NCBI GenBank assembly: GCA_963667375.1
Contig: OY763323.1
Location: 3,348,001-3,412,000 of the forward strand
Reading direction: 5' to 3'
Source: G963556115 sp963667375
GTDB taxonomy: Bacteria > Planctomycetota > SZUA-567
Length of the DNA stretch: 64,000 nt
Shown here: positions 1-7,784 of the stretch, in pieces
Numbering within the stretch: the stretch's first letter is position 1
Layout: every line of letters begins with the position of its first letter
Made by a program: the position numbers and the translations under genes
Notes under the pieces: model-generated
Seen by the model: only the letters and a program-made list of their open reading frames with translations
Database searches by the model: none
Told to the model about the DNA's origin: nothing

Positions 1-95
1 CGACCCGCCAGAGCTTAGTGTCGGTTACTGCAGCGTTGTTTTTTAGCATATTTAAGTATTTTTAACTAAATATTTTTTCTGCCAATGTATATTAC

Positions 96-123
96 TTGAC
101 AGAAAATAAAAAGCAGATATCAT
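96..123 (+). promoter_or_regulatory. predicted sigma70-type promoter for the GAF-phosphatase gene
   Basis: TTGACA at 96-101, a 16-base spacer and TATCAT at 118-123. It lies about 60 bases upstream of the first gene and is the only good -35/-10 pair in the leader. The rest of 1-180 is AT-rich and shows no gene. Confidence 0.5.
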
Positions 124-134
124 ATTAACATCCG

Positions 135-156
135 TCAGGTAGCTATTTCTACCTGA
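135..156 (+). other. 8-bp hairpin in the 5' leader
   Basis: TCAGGTAG (135-142) and CTACCTGA (149-156) form a perfect 8-bp stem with a 6-base loop just upstream of the first gene. No T-run follows, so it is not an obvious terminator. It could be a leader structure or a remnant of an upstream terminator. Confidence 0.35.
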
Positions 157-180
157 GTTTATGTATTGTAATATCAACTT

Positions 181-1464
181 ATGAATTGTGAAAGTCCTAT
201 GTTTAAATCCTCGCAGCCATTAGATATACGCCTTATCAAAGGATCTATCTTTGATGCTGTTTCACAGCTCAGCAGTGCCATGATTGAGAGTGCCGAAGCG
301 ATAGAACTGGTACTTCCCAATGTGATTAAAAACATCTGCTCTGTTCTGGATTTCAGCCGGGGAACCCTTTACACCTTAAACGAGGACGGAAGCTTTCTGG
401 AAGCCTTTGCCGATTCGGATATCCCGGCCTCGGATCTTTCGCCGATAGCGATTGATGTTGATGAACCGATCGAGCTTATTGCCGAAGATATCGCCGATAT
501 ACTTCCTGAAGATCACCCGGAGATCGCGATCAGCTCGCCTTTACTGCTCAATGAAATACCTTACGGCATTATCTGCTTTTATGGTGAAAATTCCGATTTC
601 GAACCGGAAATACTCGAGATAGTGAACACCATCACCGAGCAGCTTACACTGGCTGTCTACTCCTGCTACTCAGAGTTCACCTCGAGTTACGGCAGTGATT
701 TTGATATTCTTTCCGAATCACCGGAGGAGTACACCGATGCGGAACTCGTATCAGAGAGCACTCCCAACATGGTGGACTTCGCAGCATCACTCCAGATTTT
801 GCGCGGCCTGGAGGGCGGTGGCGATTTCCATGACTTCATGCATCTTCCGAATAATAAACTCGCTATTACCGTCGGCAAGAGTTCAGGACGCGGCGAGAAG
901 GTCGAGAATATTCTGGAATTCATTATACCCCAGATTCGCGAAGAACTCAGTAATAACCGTCCGATCCCGGAGGTTCTCTCAATTCTAAATGAAAAGATTA
1001 TCGAAAAAAGCGAACGCGGTCTGCTCGTCTCTATTGCTCTGATGATACTCAACACCCGTACCTGCAAGGTCAGTATCTGCCGTGCCGGCAGTGTTAAGAT
1101 GCTCCGTTTCAAAGATGCCAAACTCTCACTCTTTGAGGATGGCTTGGGACCGCACCTTGGGGCTTTTTCCGGGGTTAAGATCAAGGAAATCGAGCTGCAG
1201 TTTGCACCAAATGACTCTTTTGCGGTCATGACCGACGGTATTAACCGCATATCAGAGAGCTCAAATTTCTCTCTTGATCAGCTCACGCACAACCTGTCTC
1301 TATGCATGAAGGACAATCCTGACGCGCAAATTGCTGATCAGATTGCAGCGCTGCTCAAGGCCAGACACACCTCCTACACCCCGGAACTTGATATTACCGT
1401 ACTCAGTTTACAGCGCCTGCGTAAGCCAAAGTCAATCAGCCAGCGCCTCTTCGCTAAAAAATAA
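181..1464 (+). CDS. GAF domain plus SpoIIE/RsbU-type PP2C phosphatase domain protein
   Basis: A 427-residue cytoplasmic protein. Residues about 25-165 read as a GAF-type sensor domain and about 195-410 as a SpoIIE/PP2C_SIG serine phosphatase domain. In this family such proteins dephosphorylate STAS anti-anti-sigma partners. Acidic residues are present at D215 and D218 (GGDFHDF), D352 (TDG) and D404 (DIT). The usual Asp of the G-D-x-S-G motif is Lys233 (GKSSG), so one metal ligand appears to be lost and activity is uncertain. No clear ribosome binding site precedes the ATG at 181; the ATG at 199 is an alternative. The stop codon overlaps the plsY start by one base (TAATG), which suggests translational coupling. 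Family assignment is firm; catalytic competence is not. Confidence 0.8.
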   Translation: MNCESPMFKSSQPLDIRLIKGSIFDAVSQLSSAMIESAEAIELVLPNVIKNICSVLDFSRGTLYTLNEDGSFLEAFADSDIPASDLSPIAIDVDEPIELIAEDIADILPEDHPEIAISSPLLLNEIPYGIICFYGENSDFEPEILEIVNTITEQLTLAVYSCYSEFTSSYGSDFDILSESPEEYTDAELVSESTPNMVDFAASLQILRGLEGGGDFHDFMHLPNNKLAITVGKSSGRGEKVENILEFIIPQIREELSNNRPIPEVLSILNEKIIEKSERGLLVSIALMILNTRTCKVSICRAGSVKMLRFKDAKLSLFEDGLGPHLGAFSGVKIKEIELQFAPNDSFAVMTDGINRISESSNFSLDQLTHNLSLCMKDNPDAQIADQIAALLKARHTSYTPELDITVLSLQRLRKPKSISQRLFAKK

Positions 1465-2060
1465 TGACTAGTCTTAGCGGCATTTCAGCTTACACCCTAC
1501 TTCAAATTATTATTTTTGCCTATCTTATAGGTTGTGCCAACAGCGCCTACTACCTTACCAGAATTCTCCGTAAACAGGATATCCGTAACTTATTCAGCCG
1601 GAACGCCGGTGCCACCAATGCCGGCAGAGTGCTGGGGAAATGGGCGTTTATTACCGTTACCGCCTTGGATATCATTAGAGGTGCCGCTGCCGTAGCGCTC
1701 GCTGTCTATCTTTATGCTGCTCCTTCCGCTGCCGGTATCGCTCTGCTGACGGTTGTTATCGGACATATTCACCCTGTGCAGCTTGGTTTTCGCGGCGGCA
1801 AAGGTGCAGCTCCGCTCATTGGAGGTGCTCTCCTCCTGGCACTTCCGGCAGCCCTCTGCACGCTTCTGCTTTGCGCCCTGCTCTATCTGCTCACACGCTG
1901 CAAGCATCTCGCCGCCTTCATTTCCTTCGGCGTGTTTCCGGTAGAACTGCTGCTGCTGCATACACCTCTGGCAGTTGTTATTCCCGCAGCGCTCACCATC
2001 GCCCTGATCTTCTTTACCTACCACCGGAAGCGAAACGCCGGAACCGGCACTAATCAATAA
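1464..2060 (+). CDS. plsY: glycerol-3-phosphate acyltransferase PlsY
   Basis: A 198-residue polytopic inner-membrane enzyme of the PlsY family, which transfers an acyl group from acyl-phosphate to glycerol 3-phosphate in the first step of phospholipid synthesis. Family signatures are visible: SRNAGATNAGRVLG near residues 44-57 (acyl-phosphate loop), GHIHP and FRGGKGAA near residues 94-110 (glycerol-phosphate site), and a basic C-terminal YHRKRN. Hydrophobic segments alternate as expected for five or more membrane helices, and the length is normal. Translation is probably coupled to the upstream phosphatase gene by the one-base stop/start overlap. No plsX gene is present in the window. Confidence 0.92.
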   Translation: MTSLSGISAYTLLQIIIFAYLIGCANSAYYLTRILRKQDIRNLFSRNAGATNAGRVLGKWAFITVTALDIIRGAAAVALAVYLYAAPSAAGIALLTVVIGHIHPVQLGFRGGKGAAPLIGGALLLALPAALCTLLLCALLYLLTRCKHLAAFISFGVFPVELLLLHTPLAVVIPAALTIALIFFTYHRKRNAGTGTNQ

Positions 2061-2092
2061 AAAAAAAACTCCCCGAATCGAAATTCAGGGAG
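2060..2092 (-). terminator. rho-independent terminator of rpmG
   Basis: Read on the minus strand, a 10-bp stem (CTCCCTGAAT with ATTCGGGGAG, including one G-T pair) closes a TTCG tetraloop and is followed by a run of eight or more T. The stem begins about 26 bases after the rpmG stop codon. It abuts the plsY stop, so it may also limit convergent transcription. Confidence 0.9.
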
Positions 2093-2118
2093 CCAAAACA
2101 AATATTTGAAGTTAAAGC

Positions 2119-2283
2119 TTATGACTTCTTTGCCTTATGCAGCTGTACATTTCTGGACTTAGGGCAATACTTCTTGATTTCAAGACCCTTGTGTTCCTTC
2201 TTCAGACGAACAACATAATTAGGTTCGCCACAGTCCTTACAGATGAGCTGATAAACTTCAACTGGATTCTTCTTCTTAGCCAT
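2119..2283 (-). CDS. rpmG: 50S ribosomal protein L33
   Basis: A 54-residue protein that begins MAKKKNPVEVYQLICKDCG and ends in a basic tail, typical of L33 of the large ribosomal subunit. Residues C15 and C18 (CKDC) and a later YCP give a partial zinc-ribbon pattern: one full CxxC and only one Cys in the second half. A strong ribosome binding site, AAGGAGAT, lies 5 bases upstream of the ATG. The gene stands alone with its own promoter and terminator, not in a ribosomal operon. Its leader holds a 9-bp inverted repeat (2332-2374). Confidence 0.95.
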   Translation of the reverse strand: MAKKKNPVEVYQLICKDCGEPNYVVRLKKEHKGLEIKKYCPKSRNVQLHKAKKS

Positions 2284-2331
2284 CGCTATATCTCCTTACT
2301 ATATATAATTAATAATTTTACATAATCTGAA

Positions 2332-2374
2332 CTTGAAACTCCCCATACACCAGCATCCTAAGAATAGTTTCAAG
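2332..2374 (-). promoter_or_regulatory. 9-bp inverted repeat in the rpmG leader
   Basis: CTTGAAACT (2332-2340) and AGTTTCAAG (2366-2374) are perfect inverted repeats with a 25-base loop, lying between the predicted rpmG promoter and the rpmG start. There is no T-run after it on the minus strand. It could be a leader structure that binds a regulator or L33 itself; that role is inferred from position only. Confidence 0.4.
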
Positions 2375-2380
2375 ATTAAT

Positions 2381-2408
2381 ATTTTATGATACTTCCTATA
2401 AAGTTCAA
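2381..2408 (-). promoter_or_regulatory. predicted promoter for rpmG
   Basis: On the minus strand TTGAAC (2403-2408 on the plus strand) is followed after 16 bases by TAAAAT (2381-2386). It lies about 100 bases upstream of the rpmG ATG, giving a long leader that contains the inverted repeat at 2332-2374. Confidence 0.45.
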
Positions 2409-2701
2409 GAGTTATTATAAAATAAACTTCAGTTTTTATATAAAATCCATTTTTATCACTTTCAACAGACACTGCCTGCAGTTATTTAATATCATGTATA
2501 AGCATAAAACCTTTTAAATATTTTCTAATTACCTCAAGCTCACAAATTCAAAGCGCTGCTACCGCCCCCTTCCTGCTAAGATTATCGGCACTTTCAGCGG
2601 CAATATAACCTCCAATAAAATAAATTCTTCAACTCCGTAATCCCGAAACGTCTGCAGCTTTTAACCTGCTCCCTATCCACCGATAATAATCTGAAAGATC
2701 C
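2409..2701. other. AT-rich intergenic stretch
   Basis: I see no supported gene or RNA between the rpmG promoter and the tRNA-Gln promoter. The stretch is AT-rich apart from a slightly more GC-rich patch near 2555-2690. Confidence 0.5.
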
Positions 2702-2729
2702 TTGACTAATTTTTAGTGAATCATATAAT
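2702..2729 (+). promoter_or_regulatory. predicted promoter for tRNA-Gln
   Basis: TTGACT (2702-2707), a 16-base spacer and a consensus TATAAT (2724-2729), ending 41 bases before the mature tRNA start. Confidence 0.7.
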
Positions 2730-2770
2730 AGCCTTCCATATCCTTTTACGGGTATTATTACTCAACAAAC

Positions 2771-2845
2771 TACCCCATGGTGTAATCGGCAACACAACAG
2801 TTTTTGGTACTGTTTTTTAAGGTTCGAGTCCTTATGGGGTAACCA
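2771..2845 (+). tRNA. tRNA-Gln (anticodon TTG)
   Basis: A 75-nt cloverleaf. The acceptor stem is TACCCCA with TGGGGTA, with discriminator A and an encoded CCA. The anticodon stem ACAGT/ACTGT closes the loop TTTTGGT, giving anticodon TTG. The T stem TAAGG/CCTTA encloses TTCGAGT. It reads Gln CAA codons. A promoter lies upstream and a strong terminator directly downstream, so it is a single-gene unit. Confidence 0.95.
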
Positions 2846-2851
2846 CATTGT

Positions 2852-2892
2852 ACAGAGTCTGGATTTTACTTGTAAGTCCAGACTCTGTTTGT
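2852..2892 (+). terminator. terminator of tRNA-Gln
   Basis: A 12-bp stem, ACAGAGTCTGGA (2852-2863) with TCCAGACTCTGT (2877-2888), followed by a short T-rich tract. It starts 7 bases after the tRNA CCA end. Confidence 0.85.
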
Positions 2893-3665
2893 ATTAAGGT
2901 GGTTCGCACGGCACTTTTTTTGTCAAACATAACTTCTCGGTGGTTTTATATTAATAAATTTACCTTTAAAACTCAAAATAATATATTTTTCAACCGGATA
3001 TTAGTACCTAATCCATTAAAAACTATTGAAATCATATATTACTTTCCACCATCCCATATTTATCAAATATCTCATTAAATCATTAGATATACGCAACAAA
3101 TATTCCAAGAATAACCCCAACAGTAAAAGCACAAACTATATAAATTTCTAAAAACTATAAGTTAACCACCAGGTTATTGCATTATTACAGTAAATAGCAG
3201 TCCGCAGTTAAGTATTAATCTTTAATTAAATATCATATCAACCCTAAAGTAATGGTGTATTATGAAATGGTTATGTATACTTTGTAGTTTCATATAAAGC
3301 TATTCTCAGACGGCTGTCAGCTAATACCAAAATAGCCGTTCATATAGCCATTAATTATTGAAAGCAGAAATTACTCACCTTCAGCAAGCCATACTTGATT
3401 TTTCCCTGAAAGTTTCTACAGAATCATATTACATAACCGATAATGATTTTAAAAATTACTATATTTTGACTTTTCTGCAGGAGATATCTAGTATATCACT
3501 GCAAGCGTCGTATTTTGTAATTTTTCAGTCCATATGCTGAACGTAAGGACAATTGATGCCAATAAAGAATACTCTACGATGGAGTGATACAAAATTAAAT
3601 AACCAGAATAATTAAGCGCATTTATCACGGTGCAGGCAATTATTTATTACCGAGAACCTACAATC
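2893..3665. other. AT-rich gene-poor intergenic region
   Basis: About 770 bases with no convincing gene. Short open frames here have no ribosome binding site and low-complexity products. A 6-bp inverted repeat, ACGGCT (3310-3315) with AGCCGT (3334-3339), is the only structure I noted. The composition differs visibly from the more GC-rich flanking genes. Confidence 0.5.
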
Positions 3666-4094
3666 ATGATTCAACGCTTTTTCAAACCACACAGTAATTT
3701 CGTCTATGTTATAATGCAGGCGAAGATTAATGATACAGAAATATTAGATCACATCGGAAAGCTGAATCGCGGTATAACTTCAAATACAACGTTACTCGAA
3801 CTCTGCGACATTCGAAATATATCTCTTCACAGCAGGTTATCAAAAAATGGCTTTGGCAGCATCAAAGCTAAAATTTCAACCTCTAAAAACCTATTTAATA
3901 TTAGTGGCAAATTTGCAATCGTCGTAACCAATTCATTCCAGCTCAATATTGCCGAAGTCTTTATCAAACTGGCATCAGAAATACTTTCAACCGGTGAAGC
4001 GAAAATATTTTATAACAGCAGCGATGCAATTAAATTTCTAAATACTGCAGAATCAGTCTCCGAAATAAAAGCCTTTATAAATAACTGCAAATAA
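3666..4094 (+). CDS. SpoIIAA-like (STAS/SEC14-type) small protein, copy 1
   Basis: A 142-residue soluble protein. It matches the pattern of the SpoIIAA-like PF11964 family: N-terminal beta strands (SNFVYV), an ELCDIR core motif near residues 46-51, a GKFAIVV strand near 81-87, an amphipathic IAEVFIKLASEIL helix, and a terminal IFYNSSDAIKFL helix. The family fold resembles STAS domains, but function is poorly defined. I start it at the ATG at 3666 rather than the in-frame GTG at 3630, because this gives the same length and N-terminus as the paralogue at 4383. By my count 83 of 142 positions are identical to that paralogue. No strong ribosome binding site is visible. Confidence 0.65.
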   Translation: MIQRFFKPHSNFVYVIMQAKINDTEILDHIGKLNRGITSNTTLLELCDIRNISLHSRLSKNGFGSIKAKISTSKNLFNISGKFAIVVTNSFQLNIAEVFIKLASEILSTGEAKIFYNSSDAIKFLNTAESVSEIKAFINNCK

Positions 4095-4382
4095 TTCATC
4101 AGGACAATCTGTATGTTTCAGATAAATACACAATTATTAATTAATTTCATTATATAATTAAAATGTACTAATTTACCCTTGCAAGAAGAAACCTAAATGT
4201 ATATTCTGAATAATAGTTTAATTGTAATAAGGTGAAATATAAGAAAACAATACTACTGGCAACAATGTCTGTAATGACAGATGAATCTAGTAATTTACAC
4301 GAATTAACCGTATAATAAGTTACCAATAATATTTTTTTTACAAATATTATTCACAAAGTAATAGTAATATGAGAGAACGGTA
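4095..4382. other. AT-rich spacer between the two SpoIIAA-like genes
   Basis: 288 bases without an open frame I would support. No terminator or strong promoter is obvious. It is unclear whether the two paralogues form one transcript. Confidence 0.4.
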
Positions 4383-4811
4383 ATGATTAAACGCTATTTT
4401 AAAGATAACAGTAATTTTGTCTATGTAAAAATGTCTTCAACTATTGATGATATGGAAATTCTAAGCCATCTCGGCAAATTGAATCGCTCAGCAAAAACAA
4501 ATACCGCGTTATTTGAATTATGTGATTTGAGAGAACTCTCATATAACAGTAATTTTACTTTAATTGGATTTGAAAATGTTAAAGCAAGAATTCGAACCTG
4601 TACAAATTTAGCTAAGATTGAAGGTAAATTTGCAATTGTTGTCGCAAACTCATTTCAGCGAAGCATTGCGGAGTGGTTTATTAAATTAGCCTCAGAAATA
4701 CTTTCTGCAAGCGAGTCACAAATTTTTTATAACTATTATGATGCAATTGAATTTCTGAAGACTGAAGAATCACTATCGGAAATAGAAAAATTTCTCGAAG
4801 AAATACAATGA
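4383..4811 (+). CDS. SpoIIAA-like (STAS/SEC14-type) small protein, copy 2
   Basis: A 142-residue paralogue of the upstream gene (about 58 percent identical by hand count), with the same landmarks: SNFVYV, ELCDLR near residues 46-51, GKFAIVV near 81-87, SIAEWFIKLASEIL and IFYNYYDAIEFL. A purine-rich GAGAGAACG precedes the ATG by a few bases. Conservation is strongest in the central strand and the helix after it, and weakest around residues 52-66, the expected variable loop region. Tandem duplication inside an AT-rich island suggests a recent or acquired pair. Function unknown; a partner-switch or lipid-binding role would be a guess. Confidence 0.7.
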   Translation: MIKRYFKDNSNFVYVKMSSTIDDMEILSHLGKLNRSAKTNTALFELCDLRELSYNSNFTLIGFENVKARIRTCTNLAKIEGKFAIVVANSFQRSIAEWFIKLASEILSASESQIFYNYYDAIEFLKTEESLSEIEKFLEEIQ

Positions 4812-5168
4812 TCGGTTCTACAATTGAAATATTACTTGCAAATATTAGCTCTAATCTGACTCATCTTATACAAAACCACTGCCTCACCAACACTTTTATA
4901 ATGAAACATAACTTCACAAACAAAAATCATGATCCGCTACAATCACTACAACATTTATAAAATCACACAAAACTGAGCATTCCATAACAATATAATGCAT
5001 TAAATATTTAGCACCGCTACACCCTAAAAACCCCAAATTAAATATTAGCAAATAACAACAAAATTTAATCCGCAATAATTATTACTCAAAGCCATAGCTA
5101 ACCAATAGCTTTTTGCCACAATATATTATATCATTATAATGATATCCAATAATACTGCGGAGCAACCA
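4812..5168. other. AT-rich intergenic region
   Basis: About 357 bases, strongly A- and T-rich, with no gene, clear promoter or terminator that I can support. Confidence 0.45.
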
Positions 5169-5735
5169 ATGAACAATAATTACCTACTCGGCATACTTGA
5201 TTTCATCAAACAGGCAGAGCTGTTAAAAAACACCCTGCGAAGCGGCATAACCTCCAGCGGACGACCTGAAAGCACGGCCGAACATAGCTGGCGCCTCTGT
5301 CTGCTGGCGATGACACTGGAAGGATACTACCCGCAGCTCGATATCGCCAGACTGCTGAAGATCTGTATCATCCACGATCTCGGCGAAGCCGTCAATGGCG
5401 ATATCCCCGCAATCGCCCAGCAACCGGGAACCGCTAAAAGTTCTCAGGAAAGACATGATCTGAGTTTGCTGCTAAAAACGCTGGCGCAAGCACAGCAGGA
5501 GGAATTTCTCGCCCTCTGGGATGAATATGAAACCGCCGCCTCACCCGAAGCCAAGCTCGCCAAAGCCCTCGATAAGATCGAGACCCTGCTCCAGCATACT
5601 CAGGGCGAGTGCCCGGAAAAAATCAATTACCCCTTCAATCTTGATTACGGCCGACTTTATACCGATTATGACGCAATCACCGCCGAACTCCGCGCTATTA
5701 TCGACATCGATACCGCCAGTATAATACACAAATAA
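5169..5735 (+). CDS. HD-domain phosphohydrolase (YfbR/HDDC2-like)
   Basis: A 188-residue cytoplasmic protein with the metal-binding HD pattern: STAEHSWR (first His), then CIIHDLGEAVNGD (His-Asp and the following Asp). This arrangement matches YfbR/HDDC2-type 5'-deoxynucleotidases, which remove phosphate from dNMPs, and the length fits. I prefer the ATG at 5169, which follows GCGGAG at a good distance. An in-frame ATG at 5139 has no ribosome binding site. It stands alone with no operon partner, so the substrate is unconfirmed. Confidence 0.8.
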   Translation: MNNNYLLGILDFIKQAELLKNTLRSGITSSGRPESTAEHSWRLCLLAMTLEGYYPQLDIARLLKICIIHDLGEAVNGDIPAIAQQPGTAKSSQERHDLSLLLKTLAQAQQEEFLALWDEYETAASPEAKLAKALDKIETLLQHTQGECPEKINYPFNLDYGRLYTDYDAITAELRAIIDIDTASIIHK

Positions 5736-5782
5736 TCCGCGCTAATCCTATTACCGCCGTCTGAATTACTATCGCTTCCACG

Positions 5783-6235
5783 CTATAGAATAGCGACAAA
5801 GAGAACCTGACAGCCAAACACGATAACCACACTTACCACAAAATAAAAGAGCAGCCGCGGCCAGAATCTGAACCACCAGCCATCCAGTTTACTTTCAGAA
5901 AGATACTCCTCACCCAGCTGCTTATAGCCATACTTGAGCACAAATTTAGCCCCGTAGAACACCAGGGTATACAACAACGCCGTCGCCACCGAAGTCGAAA
6001 ATAACTGCGCCACGTTGAGAGCTTCTGCCAATGAGGGCGCAGCACCGCCGGCTCGGATATTCGCCAGCATACTCATTATCGACAGCACATTCGTCAATAT
6101 AATAAGGGCAAGACTGTAGACTATCGCCAGTTTCACCGCTCTCTTTGCCGGCAGAGGTTCCCTACAGACAAAAAACCGCATAATAACCGGTGAAAATATA
6201 AAAATAAATGCAAACCAGCGTAAAACTTCAATCAT
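5783..6235 (-). CDS. hypothetical four-helix membrane protein
   Basis: A 150-residue protein with about four hydrophobic segments, near residues 5-22, 38-58, 80-100 and 127-150. A charged loop near 105-120 contains GEEYLSESKLDGWW. I recognise no family. An AGGGG motif lies just upstream of the ATG. It is followed on the same strand by nothing obvious and is preceded by sixA 73 bases away, so the two may be cotranscribed. Confidence 0.6.
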   Translation of the reverse strand: MIEVLRWFAFIFIFSPVIMRFFVCREPLPAKRAVKLAIVYSLALIILTNVLSIMSMLANIRAGGAAPSLAEALNVAQLFSTSVATALLYTLVFYGAKFVLKYGYKQLGEEYLSESKLDGWWFRFWPRLLFYFVVSVVIVFGCQVLFVAIL

Positions 6236-6308
6236 AATCAGCCCCTGCTTAATACCCTTTTAGTTGAACCACACCTGAATCCCCTGCCATTACCGCCGTT
6301 ATCGCCGC

Positions 6309-6782
6309 CTACATAAACTTGCAGGGAATGAACGCTTCCAGAATTCCGCCACCCTGCCGCATCCCTTCCACCTGAAATATCGCAACACTTGCCTTTCTGA
6401 CATGCACCGTCAGCGCCGGTGAGCCCAGCAGATGCGCCATCAGATTACTTAGATCCGGCTCATGCCCCACCATTATCACCGTATCCTCAAATGACAGTTC
6501 CTTGAATACCTCCATTGCCTCTGCCGGGGTCATACCGCATCCCAGACGTTTATCCTCAATAGTTGTATAATAATGCTCAGACCCCTCAGTTATTATCTTC
6601 GCCGTCTGCGCTGCCCGCAGATATGGACTGAATATAAGTATTGATTTATCCAGTTCCTCGATACCGGAGAGAAAAGTGCTTACCTTCCGCGCCTGTTTAA
6701 TGCCTTTTGCCGTCAGATTCCGCTGAAAATCACTACCCGCATAATCCTCGGCATCTGCATGCCGTACAAGTACCAGTCTCAT
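6309..6782 (-). CDS. sixA: SixA-type phosphohistidine phosphatase
   Basis: A 157-residue member of the histidine phosphatase superfamily. The catalytic RHA motif is at residues 7-9 (LVRHADAED). Further landmarks are the NLTAKGIKQA segment, the FSPYLRAAQTA segment carrying the conserved Arg, and the second catalytic His in MVGHEPDLS. Length and motif spacing match SixA, which removes phosphate from histidine on Hpt or phosphotransfer proteins. The cognate partner is not in the window. Confidence 0.87.
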   Translation of the reverse strand: MRLVLVRHADAEDYAGSDFQRNLTAKGIKQARKVSTFLSGIEELDKSILIFSPYLRAAQTAKIITEGSEHYYTTIEDKRLGCGMTPAEAMEVFKELSFEDTVIMVGHEPDLSNLMAHLLGSPALTVHVRKASVAIFQVEGMRQGGGILEAFIPCKFM

Positions 6783-6923
6783 AGCCGCCTCCTATCGCAA
6801 AATAATCACTTCTTATTGCCATGACCGCATTTATTATGTAGAATAAGCTCTTACTATTAATTATATTTATACATTAGCAGTTGGAACAAAAAAGTCAAAG
6901 GTTAATTTGGAACTATCACTATC

Positions 6924-7784
6924 ATGCTAAAACTTGGTCTTGCCCTTGGCGGCGGCGGCAGCCGGGCGATGTGTCATATAGGCGTTATCAGAGCACTGGA
7001 AAAAGCCGGGATAAAACCCGCCTTCATCGCTGGCAACAGCATGGGAGGTATAATCGGTGCGACTTATGCCCACACCCTGGATATCGCAAAAACCGAAGAA
7101 CTGCTGCGCTCCCAGTTTCATGGTGCCGGGCTGTTCCGGCCGCGAAAAGGTGACGGACTGGAACTGAAACACGGCGTTCTCCACTATCTCAAACGCAACC
7201 TTAGAGCCCTGAGTATCGCTCTTGTACTCTCATTCAGAAGGGGTTTCCTCTGGAATAACCCCTGTATTAAAGCGATACGTAATATTTTCCCGGAGCCGCT
7301 TACCTTTGCCGATCTTTCACTGCCGCTGGCGATAGTTGCGCTGAATTCCACCGCCGGAGAACTGGAGGTCTTCACCTCCGGCAGCCTGCAGGAACCGGTT
7401 ATAGCCGGTACCAATGTCGGGGTTGTCTTCCCGCCCTACCACTGGAATGACACCGAATACTTCGATGCCGCCCCGGTCTGCAGTATCCCGGTAGAACAGG
7501 TGAAGAATCTGGGGGCGGATATCGTGCTAGCTGTGGATATACGTTCACCCGTCCCGGAAAAATTCAAGATATACAACGGGTTTGACAGTATTTTCAGGGT
7601 TGAAATGATAGAGAGCAAAATCATCAACGACCAGCAGGCGGCCAAAGCGGATTTTCTCATCAAACCCGCAACCGGTGACCTTTTCTGGGGTGACTTTTCC
7701 TCTATGACCGAGGTTATCAGTTCCGGAGAGGAAGCGGTCAATTCAATTATCAACAGTTTAAAGGAAAAACTAAATGCACAATAA
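6924..7784 (+). CDS. patatin-like phospholipase (RssA-like)
   Basis: A 286-residue serine lipid acyl hydrolase of the patatin family. The oxyanion glycine-rich loop GGGGSRAMCHIG is near residues 9-20. The nucleophile elbow GNSMGG is near 37-42, and the dyad Asp lies in FDAAPV, an Ala variant of the usual D-G-A/G. There is no signal peptide, so it probably acts at the cytoplasmic membrane face. Its last 11 bases overlap the purU start, which implies translational coupling, although the two functions have no obvious link. The ribosome binding site is weak. Confidence 0.85.
   Translation: MLKLGLALGGGGSRAMCHIGVIRALEKAGIKPAFIAGNSMGGIIGATYAHTLDIAKTEELLRSQFHGAGLFRPRKGDGLELKHGVLHYLKRNLRALSIALVLSFRRGFLWNNPCIKAIRNIFPEPLTFADLSLPLAIVALNSTAGELEVFTSGSLQEPVIAGTNVGVVFPPYHWNDTEYFDAAPVCSIPVEQVKNLGADIVLAVDIRSPVPEKFKIYNGFDSIFRVEMIESKIINDQQAAKADFLIKPATGDLFWGDFSSMTEVISSGEEAVNSIINSLKEKLNAQ

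Noticed and set aside
2848..3078. 76-codon open frame after tRNA-Gln
   Set aside because: It runs through the tRNA terminator hairpin and the product is low complexity, so it is not supported.
3358..3540. 60-codon open frame in the AT-rich gap before the SpoIIAA-like genes
   Set aside because: No ribosome binding site and no conserved-looking pattern.
2771..5168. Possible tRNA-associated genomic island at tRNA-Gln
   Set aside because: The region is AT-rich and holds paralogues, but I found no integrase, no direct repeat of the tRNA 3' end and no mobility gene, so an island call is not supported.
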